Below, one piece after another: positions 31,478 to 46,020 of a DNA stretch of 64,000 nt. The first letter of the stretch is position 1; the number at the start of each line of letters is the position of its first letter. The stretch is from Pegea sp. RAD2-039 (taxonomy: Eukaryota; Chordata; Thaliacea; Salpida; Salpidae), in assembly GCA_034620365.1 (NCBI GenBank), contig JAQGEQ010000023.1, positions 248,001 through 312,000 of the forward strand. Reading direction: 5' to 3'. The position numbers were made by a program, and so were the translations under genes. Below the pieces are notes generated by a model that saw only the letters and a list, made by a program, of their open reading frames with translations, ran no database searches and was not told where the DNA came from.

Positions 31478-34400
31478 TCAACCAGAATACTGAAAAAAAA
31501 GAAAGTTAAAAAAGCTGAAAAAGTTAAAGAGAAAATAAAAAAACCTGTAAATTATTTGTGCCCGCAACTAAATGATGAGGCTGATAAACATATGAGGTTG
31601 CAGATGAAGGTAGTGACGGTGATTGACTAAGAGAAGACGAAGACAACCCAGAATTACTAGGAGATTGAGGGTTGGAACTGGTAGCCAAGGAATGCTCATT
31701 TAATGAGAGCATTTGACCACCACTAGTGTTTGCTGAAATGTTTTTAATTGGTCAATTCTATTTGAAGTTAACAACATTAGGGTAGAAGATTCACCTTGCA
31801 ACATGATTGGAATTTGAGATAAACCAGAAACAGGTGAGCTACCAACATTATCATCATCTTCAATCTCACCAGCTTCTGATTGTGATGATAGACTTCTGTT
31901 GAGTGGTCCACTTTTCATTTGCTGAAATGTTCAAAAAAATTTGATTCACAAAAAGTTGCGCTCAAATTTGTAGGAGACATTTCCATCTACACTTATCAAC
32001 TTGTAAATTCAACATTCAGACAATCAAATAGCTCTTAAAAAGTGAAGTTTATTTAAGAAACCAGGAAAAAATATTGAAACAAAACAATTGTGAAGAAAAC
32101 TTACTGTTTGTTTATATAACTCCAAATCTTGTTCCCATTTATTGCGAATAACTTGGGCATCTCTATAGTAAGGAGTTTTTTCGACATCAGTCAGGTTATT
32201 CCAGGCTTCACCAGCTTTTTTAGTAATTTCCTGAAAGAGAATATAATTTAGCAGAGGCTTATGCAGCTAAGAAAACACAGTAAGTCTGAAAAGTAGATAT
32301 TTTATGGCCGAAGGCGATGAGTTAGCTACTTGATGTTAGGAACTTGCAAATATAGTTTCAAACCTTAGCTGGATCTGCTTTTCCTGGATAATTCTTTCTA
32401 AAGTCAGCTAAAAAGAGAAAATATGCTGAAGGAGGACGTTTAGGTCGATTGGGGTCTCTTGGTTTCTTCTCAAGAGCTTTGTCTTTTTGCCAGCGTTCCC
32501 GATCTCTTCTAGATAGCTCCAGGAACGGCTCTTTCTCCTCATCACACATATTTCTCCATTTTTCAGCACAAGCTTGAGTAATTATCTTCGCCTAGTGTTC
32601 AATGGAGTAATTTTACAACTTTTAAAATATTTGTAGCCACTTCAAAGCTAGTTAAACATGAATTCCTAATTAACATCAAGCAAGTGGTTGTCAATCAACT
32701 AAGTCACTTCAATATTTGTCTTTTAAATACAACTTTACTTTTTAAGACTAATAAATAAACTTGTCATCAACTAATTTATCTTGTGTGCTTAATAAGGAAG
32801 CCAACAACTGATGTCCAGTGTTTCCAGGCAAGATAATTAAAAAAAATTATGAATTTATTTTTCTTGGTCATACTAATGTTTTCTGCTATGAAAGCCATTT
32901 TAAAATAAGAAATAAAATTTGAGAGAAAGTTTATCAAAATTTAGTAACTAATAAATGAGTATAACAAACATTGATTAAGATAAATATATAACTTCTTTAT
33001 TATGTAATAACTTAAAATTATCTCATTTGGAAACACTGGGAGTGTTGTAGAACCGTTTCTACTAAAAATTATTTTTAATTTTTAATTTGTATCAATGATA
33101 ACTATTCATTGAAATTTCAAAACCAAAGTTATTTTTAAGACCAGACAAGAACAATATTTCATTAATATTTAACCAATTCTTAAACAATTACATTTTTATA
33201 CTTCATTTGTAAAACTATGAGATAAAAAGATCACCAATATTACCTTGGGAACTACTTCTCCAGCCTCTTTCAATGTTTCACGATATTTGGACACAAAATA
33301 GAGATAAGCAGTTGTGGGTCTTTTTACCCATGTGTGTCTTTTACGTTTCTTTTTTTCTACAAGTTTTCGACCCCGTCTTGATGAACCAAATGCTTGCCCG
33401 CTTACTAAACTACTAACTCCAAGCGAGCTAGGGACGGTTCCAGCATATTGTTGCTGAAATTGTTGTTGCATATGAGCTAGGTGTTGCATTTGGAATTGAG
33501 TCGGATGCATCTGAAAATTGAGACCTAAACTTTAGTAGATTCCTTTTTTTAACTTTAAGCTAGTTACATCAAACCTAATATCTTAGAACATTTACTTTGA
33601 TATTTGATATATTATTATTTCTTATATGAAAAGTTGTAAGTTAAAAAATTATATCATAAAAAGTTACTTATAATGATGAAAAATGCAAATTATTAAAAAA
33701 TCTCTAAAAAAATATTCAAAGTTACTAATTTATCCAACCTGTTGTTGTTGCTGATGTTGTTGCTGTTGTTGTTGCTGCTGTTGTTGTTGTTGTTGTAATT
33801 GCTGCTGTTGTTGCTGATGTTGTTGTTGTTGTTGCTGCTGCTGTTGTTGTTGTTGTTGATTCATATAAACGACAGCTTGCTGAGTTTGGTGATTATTATT
33901 GGATAAAGAAACTTGTGTTTGAAATGTTTCATTATTTGAAACAACATATGCTGAAAAACAAATTTATGTTGGAAGTTTATTAATTATACATATATTCATA
34001 CAAGAGAGAGTAAAATAAAAAAAGCATAAACATTAACAAGGTCACCAAATATAAATGCAAATAACAAAATATGTCACTTGATAAAGGCTGTAAGATGAAG
34101 TCATATAATAAATATACAAATCAAAATATAATAAATATTAGTTTTATTAGTGAGACAAATATTTAATTCCTTAGATATGGAAAAAAATATATAAAAAAAA
34201 GTAAAAATCTGTTGATAAACAGAATAAAACATTATATATAATTATTAAAACTTTTAGTTTGATATAAAATTATTTCCAAAATTGGTGTTTCTTTAGTTTA
34301 AATAGTATTAATGATTTTACGAAAATCTGTTATTACTAATTGGCTAAAATATTTAGAATGAAAGAATTTGAAAAATACTTGAATGAAAAGGTCTACTTCA

Positions 34401-36510
34401 TAAAACTAAAGTTAAATTCATTTTGAGAAACTAATATTTCAGAATAAATCAAACTTTTTTAAGTAAGATGTAATGTTGCAACAAAAACTACAAATATTTT
34501 AAGCTTATGCTTCTTATGTAAAATCAAATATAATACTTAATAAGGCAACAAAGATACTTCATGAAATTACATTTTATAAATCAATTTAATCAGTAAATCT
34601 CATTTTTATCATCATAAGAGAAAAATCGTGGAAACATTTTGACTAGTTTAAAACTAATTCAACTTTTTAGTAAAAATTTTAGAATGAATAAGTATGATTG
34701 ATAAAAGTATAATGTTTTATTGCCAAGTGATATCTATAAACTAATTTATTCCTATGATTAGTCTTACCATAAAAATATATAATGTTCTATTTGTAAAAAT
34801 AAGCTTTCTAAGTGAAAAAGATTAAAATTAAACATACTTGATTGTAAATTATCAAAAATTGCAGAAACTCGAAAGTTTAAATTATTAATAAAAGAGAACA
34901 ATTTGAAAATAACCAACGTTTTTGATTGATCACACTAAGCATTCTTTGGGCTTGTTCTTTTAGATAGAAGTCATTGGTAGCATATTGCTCGTTTTGCGAT
35001 TGCTGCCCATCTAAATAAAATGTTATTAAAATTCAAAATTCTTAGTTTTATACATCGCTAGTAAATAAAAAATTATTAGAATAATCAATAACTAAAATAA
35101 TTTAAGGAATGATATTGAATAAAGTATTACTTTAAAAGAGAATTTAAAATTGTAACTTTTTGGCTTACAGTTTTGAAGGAAGTAATTTTCTGACCGGAAG
35201 TTATTTATATCTCTTTAAGCGTAATTAATAGTAACTTAAATAGAATTAGTTTAATGTCAGTTTTTCCAGTAAGTTTCAGCAGTCCACCTCATACAGTATG
35301 TTTACGTCACACATACCGAAAAATAATAGTGAATTTTTGTTCCGTTTTACAATATAAAAAAACTACTCAGGCTTCAAATTTGTAAGACTTACAAACCCTT
35401 AAAATCGATATTTAGTTCGCTTTTATAATAAACAATTACAGCATTAAACATTTAAAATCATGACTTTTTACTGGGCTTAAGTTACAACATTCTTTAGTAA
35501 ACATTTACCAAACATACCATAAAGTTAAAGAAAATTAATCATAACATAATAAAGCACTTACAGTTATTCAAATATTCCATTGGTTATAGTGATATTAAAA
35601 CAAATTAAGTACTAACTAAACTTTTTCTTTAATGCCTTTTCATTTCTTAATCGTTTAAATGCTTACGGCAGTTTTATAACAATAGAATTATTTTTGTTTA
35701 AATAAGTTTAAATTAGAATATTTGCTACAAAAAAATGATTTAAAAATAGTATATGGCAGCACTTGACTCAAAATTTGTCGACTAACTTTTTTCCTGCAAG
35801 TAAAACTTGATGGTATCAAAATCCTTATTAAAGTAGGAATAAATTTGAATTACGAAAAACTTCAGGAAAATAAAGTTTATTAAATTAAAAAACTTGCTTT
35901 CAATTTATTGGAAATCTCAACGAGTTAAACGTTTTGTAACATCATATCAAATGCAAGCTACAAAAGATTTTTAACAAAAATTTATCCCTTCATATTTTAC
36001 TAAATCGTTATAAATACATCTTTGATGTATTTTACAATAAATGCTGTTTGTTATTTATCTATACTTTACACAAATAAGACAATAAAAAAGAACGCTAGAA
36101 AAACATGACCATTTTAAGTAAATAATTAAATTATCTTATAGTTGCTCCATAAATGACTGCAAGTCTAAACAGACCTTTATTACAAAAAGATACTTTTGTT
36201 AAAACAAAACTATTAGTTTGTACTATTGAATTTATAGTGAACTACAGGTTAAAACTGAAAAGTAACCAAAACTTATAGCAGTAAAAGAATATATAAACCT
36301 TATGATAAGTATAAAGTAGTCATTATTATATAACCGACTCAATTGCTGCAAAACTGTTTTTGTGAAAAACCTAAAAAGTCTACATAAAACTGTAAGCCAA
36401 CTAAATTGCTACTTTCTAAGCTATATAACTTTTTGATAAAACGAACCAAAGTTATTCTTATTATTACTGTCAAATTGCAATACTATAAAAACAAAAATCT
36501 TACCTGCCAT
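31478..36510 (-). CDS. Q-rich protein with two HMG boxes (HMGB/Dsp1-like)
   Basis: Exons, 5' to 3': candidate first exons 36504-36510 (ATGGCAG) or 35562-35580 (MEYLNN), then 34936-35010, 33739-33950, 33244-33510, 32364-32591, 32105-32230, 31795-31921, 31545-31732 and 31478-31489. All phases agree; the product is 413 or 417 residues. Order: short polar start, a polyglutamine/His tract (about 60-98), a second Q/M-rich segment, a basic patch (RRGRKL, KKKRKRHTW), HMG box A (VKRPTTAYLYF to RDRERW, about 159-225), HMG box B (RPKRPPSAYFLF to KWEQDLELYKQ, about 235-303), then an acidic patch (EAGEIEDDDN) and a Ser-rich tail. HMG boxes bend DNA in the minor groove; the Q-rich N-terminus with two boxes resembles fly Dsp1, a chromatin co-regulator. 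The short acidic tail differs from vertebrate HMGB. The 34936 donor (GTGTGA) is weak. A Pax/SOX-type role is unlikely because there are two non-SOX boxes. Confidence 0.85.
33739..33858 (-). repeat. CAA/CAG (polyglutamine) tract in HMG-box gene
   Basis: Forty codons of almost pure CAA and CAG, interrupted by three CAT (His) and one TTA (Leu), at the 3' end of the third coding exon. The exon ends inside the tract, with the donor reading CAACAG|GTTGG. Such mixed CAA/CAG tracts are usually more stable than pure CAG runs. Confidence 0.95.
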
Positions 36511-36860
36511 TGGACTGTATACGACTTTTGGTTTAAAATCCAAGTAATTAGAAACAAACAAGGGAACCACCTGGCGTTGACACGGTCAATAAAGAGAAAG
36601 CTGCATATCTCTTTTCAGTATTTAGCGTCATATTCTACGGGTCTAAGTCGCTTGTCCCCAACGTCATTAAGCGTTCTGCGAGAGCACGCTGAAGCATTAA
36701 CAAAAGGGCGCATGTATTTAAAGAAACTAAGCGGCTCCGAGCACAGACGTTCAAAAACTGCTCACGCATAGTGTGTGTGTAAAAGGAAAAGGCGCGAGAT
36801 AGACGAGTTTTATAAAACGTTAGCTATTCGAACACGTGCTAGAAATTTTGAATGTTGCTG
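36511..36860 (-). promoter_or_regulatory. Candidate upstream promoter/5' UTR of HMG-box gene
   Basis: A block with clearly more G, C and CpG than its surroundings (for example around 36570-36740 and GGCGCGAGATAGACGAG near 36790). It lies directly upstream of the ATGGCAG|GTAAGA first exon on the minus strand. Composition and place suggest the main promoter and 5' UTR. It has an open reading frame on the plus strand that I regard as chance. Confidence 0.4.
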
Positions 36861-39800
36861 TTAGGTATAGATCAAGAAAGACTGATTGTATTTTACATGA
36901 TTATATTTACTTAATTTCTTACAATCATATACAAACTTGATCGTCGAATTTTCAAACAAGTGAAGTAACACCTTAATTCACTTTTTTAGCATTGCAAAAA
37001 TGTTTCAAATCCTCATTTGTTTTCAACGTCAACAAACCCGCGGGCATTAATTTTAACGATAGCTGAAAAAGCCATTTTAGTATTCTTGCGTAATAAAAAT
37101 TTTCAAGTAAATTTTTAGGATTTCGTTATTATTATACTATAAGAATACCAGGAAGAAAATATGAGTTTCAAAACATGAAGTAATTGTAAAATTGGAGCAG
37201 CTATTGTTGTACTAACTGTTGATAATTAGAACAAAATGAGAAAATTATTATCGGAAAAGGTTTTGTTTATACTGTGTATATTCCACAAGTATATAAACTA
37301 CACAAGTCATGTTCTGATAGAAGAGATAATGAAAGAAATAGCTCCAAAGAGAATAAAGAGTAGTGATGACCAACTAATAGACCACAAAACTAAGCTAACA
37401 TAAACTTTGCTTTTTTGTTGAAACTGATTTTTTTATACTTTTTAACTCTCAATTACCAAGTGAAGCGTAACGCTTGAATTTTTTTATTTCGATACTTAAC
37501 CATGCTTTGTTTCTTATTTGCTTTTACCTTTTATTTTTTGTAATTTCGAAATCAATAAACTGCTTAATTTCTTCTTTTTATATTTAGTAAGTTTGGTCCA
37601 AATGTAATTCTAACCAACAGCCTTTCCTTAATTTAAAATCAATTTTGCAATGTTGACATTTTTATTATTATTTATTGTACTTTATAATTTAGTCAATATA
37701 TTAATATATTCAAATCGTCATTTTTAACTAAAAATAAATAAAACAAAATCAATTATAAAATACATTTTATTTGTTTTTTATATCTCTTTACATTAAAAAT
37801 ATCAACAGATTATTAGCAACAAGTCGTACTAATATTTCAAAAACAACCAAAGTTTAAAAACTACCATTAAAATAAATAGTTATCTTTGTTGTTATTTACG
37901 ATATTTTAACTGATTACTTAATGAATAGAAAGATGTAAAAATGCTTTGTTTTAGCTGGTAATTTTTAAGTATATAGCTTTTAGAACTAATTGTGTGTTCA
38001 ACTATTACAGTTGATTAATCAAGTAGCCATTAATTGATTGATTTTTTTAGGCCACTAATTGAATTAATTTAATCATTTTGCAATAAGTTTATTTACAATA
38101 AAAAGTTTTCAAATGAAACCATTTGATCAAAAAATGTTTATTCCATTGCACGTTTTGGCAACTTCCTATATTTTGAGCATTTGATTGATTTGATAAAAAA
38201 GAAGTTATGACAATCAAAAATGGCTTTTACTATTTTTAATTATTATCAAGTACAAATTAGCTTATTATATCTTAATTAAATAATCATTTGCGGGTTCTAA
38301 AATTCTGACTGTCATTTATCTTAGGATTAAAAAAATTAGAATTGTTATATTTCAGTAGAATTTTTTTAAGTCAGTATTATGTTATTTTATTTAAATTTAT
38401 TTGACCTTTGTCTATTTTCTCATTGTTGTTATAATCATTAGTATTAACATTGAAGGTCTTAAAGTTTTTACTTAAAATAAAACTTTGATTATAAACAATT
38501 GCTTTCAGCAACTCATCATGTAAACTTGTGACAAAAATATGATGTTAATTAGATTGTTTGCTTGCTTTAATTTCAAAAATCTTTCAGAAGACTTGATTGA
38601 AATAGAATCATCTGTATAATGTAAAACTTTCATAAATTATTCATCGAGAAAAACAAAAGTCAAAATAAGTATTCTCTTTAAATTTATGCTATGACAAACA
38701 AAATATTGAAAAAAAAATTGTTCTGACGAAATTGTTTCAATGACTGAAGTGGTTTGTGTACAGTTAAAAGCTTCTCATTAATTTGAACAATTTAAATAGC
38801 TTATAAGGTCTCATTTCTCAACACATATCAACAAGACATACATCTAATTTTTTTCTAATATAAACAATGCCAAGTAAAACTGTATGAAGAAAACCATGAA
38901 TGTATCTTATTTTCATATCTAATGTTGCACATATCATGAAAAATTGTGATGTTTTTACACAAATAATCTATAAAATCAAATTTCCAAACATATCAGTCTA
39001 AATTGATGATGTATTCCCTGCTGACCAAAAAAGGAACAATTGATTTTTTCTTACCTTTAACTAAACTATGTTTTGTGCTTATAAATCAGTTAATAAGTTG
39101 AAAGCTACTGTTTGATGAAACATTTGAAGATTAACAAACAAATCAGTTACTAGAAAAGTAACTAGACTTTGATATTGTAAACAAATTAATCAGTATTGAT
39201 CAGAAAATTATAACCAAATTTTTTATAAAATTATAAGCCTTTATTTTAATCATTAATAAATAATGTGAAAATTGTGAATTCAAAAGTATATCAAATGATA
39301 TTTCATTTGAAATAAAGTAGTTATTATTTTTTAGGTATTTAAAGTTATGATAACTTGTTTTTAATAACTAATAGTTTATGGTATAAACTAAAAAACTGCT
39401 AATTAGTCAGGATAAGTTTTAAGGATATTCCCATTTTAATTAAGCATATTGATTTTTATACAAATGCTCTCAAAATTTCAAAAAAATCTACTGAATAATA
39501 AAACTTTATTTCTTTTACTGACTTTATATTATAGTTTAGAAATGTAATGCTATAATTTCTAAGCAGATATTATTATAGGGTATATTTTTCCATTAATTTG
39601 AAAATATAAATCAGACAAAATTTTAACGATTTAAAATGTTAGAAATTCAAAACAGCTTTTGATTATAATTTCTTTTGATAAAAACTGAAAACCAATAGCC
39701 GCCAGTAGCTCGTTAGACCTGTTTATTGATTAGAATGCATTATTTATTTCTTTTATGTACTGTGTATTTTGTGTGATGTTACTAAAAAGAACATTTCTGT

Positions 39801-42800
39801 GTATTTATGAGAAACAATCATCTTTTTATAACTTTTTACCTTCAGTTTGATAATCACTATTTTATTTGTTTAATTTTAAATGTAGCTTTTAAGTAAGACC
39901 ATTCTTTTTAGTATACTAAAAAAACCTTTGTTACTAGTTAGTTACGATTACGTAATTAATTACTATAGGTTGATAAAGCATTTATTTTTTAAGATCATAT
40001 TACAAACTGGTTCCTAAAAAATTATTATTTTTCAAAAAAAATCGAAATAATTACGATATAAGACTATTTGAAATTATTAATAACTTTTATAAATATTAAA
40101 CATCCTTATTAATACAATTTTAGTAACATAAATAACATGTTGTTTAAAGAATGATACAGTTTAAGTTTTTTAAGCTTTCTCTAGCGATGATATCAAATTA
40201 CATCAAACTTATATTTTCAGCAAAGTACTAACAAGTAATTGAAAATTTCAAACTTCTAATATATGAATATTCTAAAAATGTTTATTAAATAAGTTAGTTG
40301 CAATATATATTTTGATTAAATTTTTTATACATTAAGAATTTATCTAGAATTAATTAAAAAATACTTTAAAAGATTAAATTTTACTAACGTTGTTTTAACT
40401 TCGAATTTTTAAGCTAGCTTATAAATCTAGTTGGTTAGCTTATGACTAAACATAAAAATGTAATAAACTGAACTTTTAAACTTTTAACGCTTAACATATA
40501 AATTAAAAAATACATTATGCTTTACATACTAATAATAACTAGCTTCTAGACATTTTAATTCTTTTTTAATTAGTTTAAATCTTCGCATGATGTCTCAGAT
40601 AAGATTTCAGAAAATTTATCTAATTCTGAAAAGTCATTTGCTGATTAACCTTACATGAGGACAATGTGTGGTCCCAACAATGGAAAAGTTGTTCCGATTT
40701 TAACAAAAAATTGAAATTTATGTTTTCTTAAACATGTCTTTATTGACTTTTGACAAGTTTAACTTTTTATAACTTAAGGTAAAAAGTTATTGAAAAAAAA
40801 TAAATAAATACAATTTTTTTGTAGAAATTATAATCTAAGAAAATGTTAATTTGAAATTTCAAATGAATATTTAATTCAAATTTTTGAATTTTTATGCCAG
40901 GTAGCTTTTATTTAATGCAATTTATTATAATGTTTCTATAATGAGAAAATAATAATGTGTTAAAAATGATACATAATTATAAAACATAGTATAAAGTCGA
41001 TTATAGTTTTTCTTTTAAGTTGGATGCATACTTTGTTATTTTATTTCTATATTTATAACTAGCAAAGAAAACAAAGTTGTCTATCTTTATTTTTAAATAA
41101 CTTGCAGTATTTTTGACCTTAAGGAAAACTTTTCTTGAATATTTTCACATCATTTCAGTTTTCATTTAAAAAGTTTAACGGTATGTTCAGACAAAACCCG
41201 CTTACCATATGTTGTTTTTAGTAAAGTTAAACATAAAATTTACACGCTGTACACTATAAATATCAGTCATAAGAAATTTTCCCATCGTAAGTCATTTTAA
41301 GTTAAGTTTTTCAAGTATGAATTTAGTATTTCGCTAATTTCTATTTACTTAAGGTTGAAAAAATATGTTTTAAAATTATTAAATTGTTTGCTATGAAAAA
41401 TATTGTTAGTTGAATATTAGGATGCATAGTTTAAGATAATAGAGCTCAATTATTAATACGTGATCTAAAAATAATTAAAATAATGAAATGAAATGAAAGC
41501 ACTTTTATGCTAAAAATACTCCAAGATTTTTTGAAAATTTAAACAATTTTTAAATTATAAAATTTGTTATTAGTAGTAAAACATAAATCAGAAAAAAAAG
41601 TTTTAATGACAAATTTATATTCAGTAAACTATTCACAATAGGGAATTATAAAAATAAAAATTTAAAGTTATTTTTTGTATTGTTCTGTTATTATAGCAAA
41701 TTTGTTTAAAAATGCTTTAAGTCATTTTAAAATCTCAACTTTCAAGCATTGACTGATATTAATGTTAGTTTAACGAAAAGAATTTTAATCAACTATTAAA
41801 TTAAACCGTCTTCTGCTGTCTAGAGATCCGCAAGAGAAAAGCTTTTAGTGGAGAAATACACAAATGCTCAAATTGCCGTTACGCTTGATTACCTTATTGA
41901 TAACGAACCGTAAAAATCAGTTGTGTTTACTCATGCATGAAGGCATTTTAGTCTTAATAATGAATTTTCTAAACTATAAGTCGATGATTTAAAAAATATT
42001 CAAAGAATCAGTTTTATAGACCCTATCATCATCATTTAAATATTTGACAAGTTTTATTAGATTGATTTTTTTCAAATGTTTCAAATGCAAATTTTTTTTA
42101 ATTAAATTTTAATTATTAATACTGAAACAAAGTAATTATAAATCAATAATTTCTTTAATTGCTTCATTAGTAAAAAATTATCTTTAAATAAATATTTTGA
42201 TGTATTAAAAAATTTTTTAGCTGATTTTAAAGTTAATGATATAAAATAATAAAACCAATTACTAGTTTTGTGATATTATTCATTTTTCTTATTCATCTCT
42301 TATTTGATTACATTATTAGTTTATTAAGCTAAATTATTAAACTTACTTCCTGTTATTTGAATGAAGTTTTAGTTACCAATAAAAACGTTCTTACCTAAAA
42401 ACCAATTTTTCCTCTAGACTATTAGCGTTAAAATTTGACCAAAACTTATAAATTATTCTCTAAAGCATCATTTATTCAAATTAAATAGAATGAGGGTAAA
42501 TTATCTTACAACATTATTAGAACCTAATGTCAACTTATCATCAGGTAAACAATACTTAAAGACTTATCTTTTTAAATGTTAGTCATCAGTTTAAAGTAAA
42601 ATCACTCAACAGATACAACACACTTAAAGTAAACAAGATAGTTTAATCAGTTTAATCTTTTTACTTAAAGGAATTAACTTTAGATAAGCGAGTAGAAATT
42701 TCAGTTTCTTTTCTAAAAATTTAGTAAATTTTAAGAAAACTTGTTTGTTTTTAACATAATTTATAAAATTCATAATAAAAATTTTACCACCATATCAATA

Positions 42801-45640
42801 CTATTCGAAAAAACTTGGTTTAAAATCTAGTGAATACTAGCTTTTAATGTTGTAAATGTTTTAAGAGAACACAATCTTTTCTAATTTGTTTATTCTTATA
42901 AATATAGTTTAAACTAAAATCTATTAATCTAAAAATAGAATTGTATTTCTAGATTTATAAAATTAGAAAGAATTTTACAGAAACTGCAATTCCAAGTAAA
43001 TAGAAACAAAGGTGTTGTCGTTTTTGACATTTCTTTTATATTCTAGTTTAGTTTGTTTAAAAAAGCATCTATAAAAACACATTGAAAAATTATATTAATA
43101 AATATAAAAACAAATTTTTACAAAATGTCATAGAGATAAAAACTTATTGTTATGAAAATGAAAAATTTGATAACTAACTTTACATTTAAATATCTTTAAA
43201 GGCTCCTGCAGTCGTTGTAATTCAGCTTGTCTTGGAATATTTTATAAATTTTGTTCTAGATTGAATTAAAACTAATTATTTAAGAGGTAGGTAACCTAAA
43301 ATCACTGCATAAGCTTGAATAATTAATTATAAATTTAAACTATTTTCTTAAACATATATAAATTTCATTAACTTATAGTTTGTATATTTTTGGTTACTTG
43401 TCAATTTTATTGAAATTAAAATATTGTTAAACCATTAATATTTGACTAATAAATAAAAAGTAGAAGATATATATTATTACCAACTATTTATTGGAAATAT
43501 AAATGGCTCGATCGATTTTTATTATACGATCGTATATTAAACAACATTTTACACTGAAAACAATACTTGCAAACTTTTTAAATTTAATTTAAAGTAAACT
43601 TTAAAATCTCAGCAGAAAATGTTCAAAAATCAAAATAATATGTATCTGTGATGGTATTTTTGGAATAAATGTTTTCAACTTTTTTATATAAGATAGTTTT
43701 GAAGATAATTATTTGACTAAATATTGATCAAAGAATTTTTTTATTTCTAAAAGATTGTAAATTAAATTCGTAGACAAGTCAAAACACATTTTTTAAGGAA
43801 TCAATAATTAGTTTTTAATCCTTTATATTTGCTTGTTTAGATTAAAAATTTAAAGTAATCAATTACTACTTAATGCTTAAGTTGAAAAACTGTAAAATCA
43901 AATTGTAATCAAATGTAATTTCAAGTATAGAATTATTTGACTTCATTTAACAAAAATCTATAGCTTTGTACTTCAATAAAAGTTTTCAAATAAATATAAT
44001 TTACGATTTAATTTATTTAAAATAAATAAAGTTGGATGAGATAAATATTACGATTACCAAAAAATTATAATAAAAATCATAAAATAATTATTTTTAATAT
44101 CTGTGCATCAGTTTGAAAAAATAATCTAATTCTGTTACAATCCAGACACTTATATTGTTTATTGTACAATAAGTAATATGTTTTATCTTAACTTAACTTG
44201 AGGTTAAAATGATAGTAAAAAGTTATCTACAAAACTCAAGTAGTGAATTATTTATAGGTAAAAAAGATAAATGTGAAAAATTAAATAAGGTTTGTAGGAT
44301 TAGAGTACTATGAATCTTTTGATATTTCTTATTACTTTCGACATTTAGTAAACTGATAAAAAAAATAGAGAAAATATTGTTAGCTTCCTTATTTTTATAA
44401 AACTGGACATTAAAATCCTTATTCTAACTATTTATTTAATTATATAAATTTTAAAAACACCTTCAACAAGTTTTTATTTTGAGATAACGGTTTACTTCTC
44501 AAAATGATTATTAGGGTTGTTTCAGCATTAAACACAGACATTGAGTAGGTCTCCTAGGACTTTCGATCAATATAGGTTATGTTTAAATTATGCAACGGCT
44601 TAGTTAGTTAACTATTAACTTGCATAGCGATAAAATTTACTTTTTAGTTGCTCGTTTGTTTCATTTTATCAGCATTTTAATTATTTTGAGTAAGTTTGTT
44701 TTAACATTCCAATAAATTTATGTTAAATTAAGTAAAGTATTTGAAGATATATTTGTTTATAAATCTGAAACAGGTTAAGTAAAATGTTATAGCTTATTAT
44801 TGCTATTATTACTGTTGTTTTGATGCATTAGTTTTTAGTTTTGACAACAACTTTAATTGCCTACACAAAAGGCTTTCTAAATAAACTTAAAATTGTAAAA
44901 CTAAATAATAAATGAAACACCAACTAATAATTAAAGCCATCTATTGATTTTATTACCTATGAAATGAAAAGTACTTTTAAAAAGTATTGATCATATTAAA
45001 ATAAATGAACTGTTATATATTGTTATTATTTTCATAAAATTGATATTTAGAAGCTAAATACATAAACAATCATTAATAAAATTAAACATTTGAAACTAAT
45101 TCATGATAAAATAAGTTTGTATTTAACCATTGTGATTGGTTTTTAAGTTAATCACTTTAACTTATATCTAAGCCTATTTTATATTTTAAAGATTCATTGT
45201 CTTGTGGCAATTAAAATATAATTTCTTATCTATAATTTGTAACAAATTAAAAATTTAAAAATATCAAAAAGTTTACAAAATATTTCAGTAAATTATTTTA
45301 TAACAAATTCTGAAAAACTTAAAAAAATATGTTATTATGTTTTTATGCTACAAGCAATTTTTATTTTTTGTAAGATGCATTTTAAGAAAGATGATTTATT
45401 AAGTCTTAATTAATCAAATTAAACAATTAATGAAAGACTAGAAGCAGTAATAAATACATAAGTTATCTTCAAATTATTTCCTAAAAATACTACTTAAATT
45501 ACCCTAATAGCATTTTATAAAATTGAAAATAATTTGGAATTATTAAAGTAAATATTATTTAATATTACAAATTAAATCAAAATTTATTATAATTAGATTC
45601 TGTATTACATGCAAATTATTAAAGTGTAGATCTGTCTGTT
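36861..45640. other. Gene desert of almost 9 kb
   Basis: Uniformly AT-rich, with stops in all frames. No coding exon, RNA gene or repeat family could be supported. A small, less AT-rich spot is at about 41810-41940 and is described as an observation. Confidence 0.45.
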
Positions 45641-45649
45641 TATTATATG

Positions 45650-46020
45650 AATATTCATACATATGGGATATTGTGTTAAAAAAGAGGTGAACAGATGATA
45701 AAGTCCTCGTTGAAACAGCTGAGCATATTCAGCTGTCTCGACTTGCAACAGAAAAGGGTTTTATCAACAGTTCTTTAACATTTTTATGAGCAAAGCCAGT
45801 CATTGCTACAGAAAAAAGCACTAGAAATATAGGATTTTTACTGTCACCCATCATTGCATTCAACACACTTCTACAGAGAGTGTGTCTTTAATGTATTGGT
45901 TTATCTAATCCTAAGCAGATGATCTTCATCAGATCACAGTGATCAAGCTCTATTGTCTTCTTTCTGCCTTCCTAATGTTTTTATACTCTAGTATCCGCAA
46001 GTTTTTCTCTTTTCGTTCTA
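45650..46020. repeat. Composition island flanking the LINE, unassigned
   Basis: Less AT-rich than its flanks, with a short inverted repeat (CAGCTGA...TCAGCTG, about 45718-45737). It abuts the 3' end of the CR1-like element. It may be an older inserted element used as target; no coding match seen. Confidence 0.25.

Noticed and set aside
36406-36771. 121-codon plus-strand open frame
   Set aside because: No domain, no signal peptide and it overlaps the likely promoter/first exon of the minus-strand HMG-box gene; low-complexity start.
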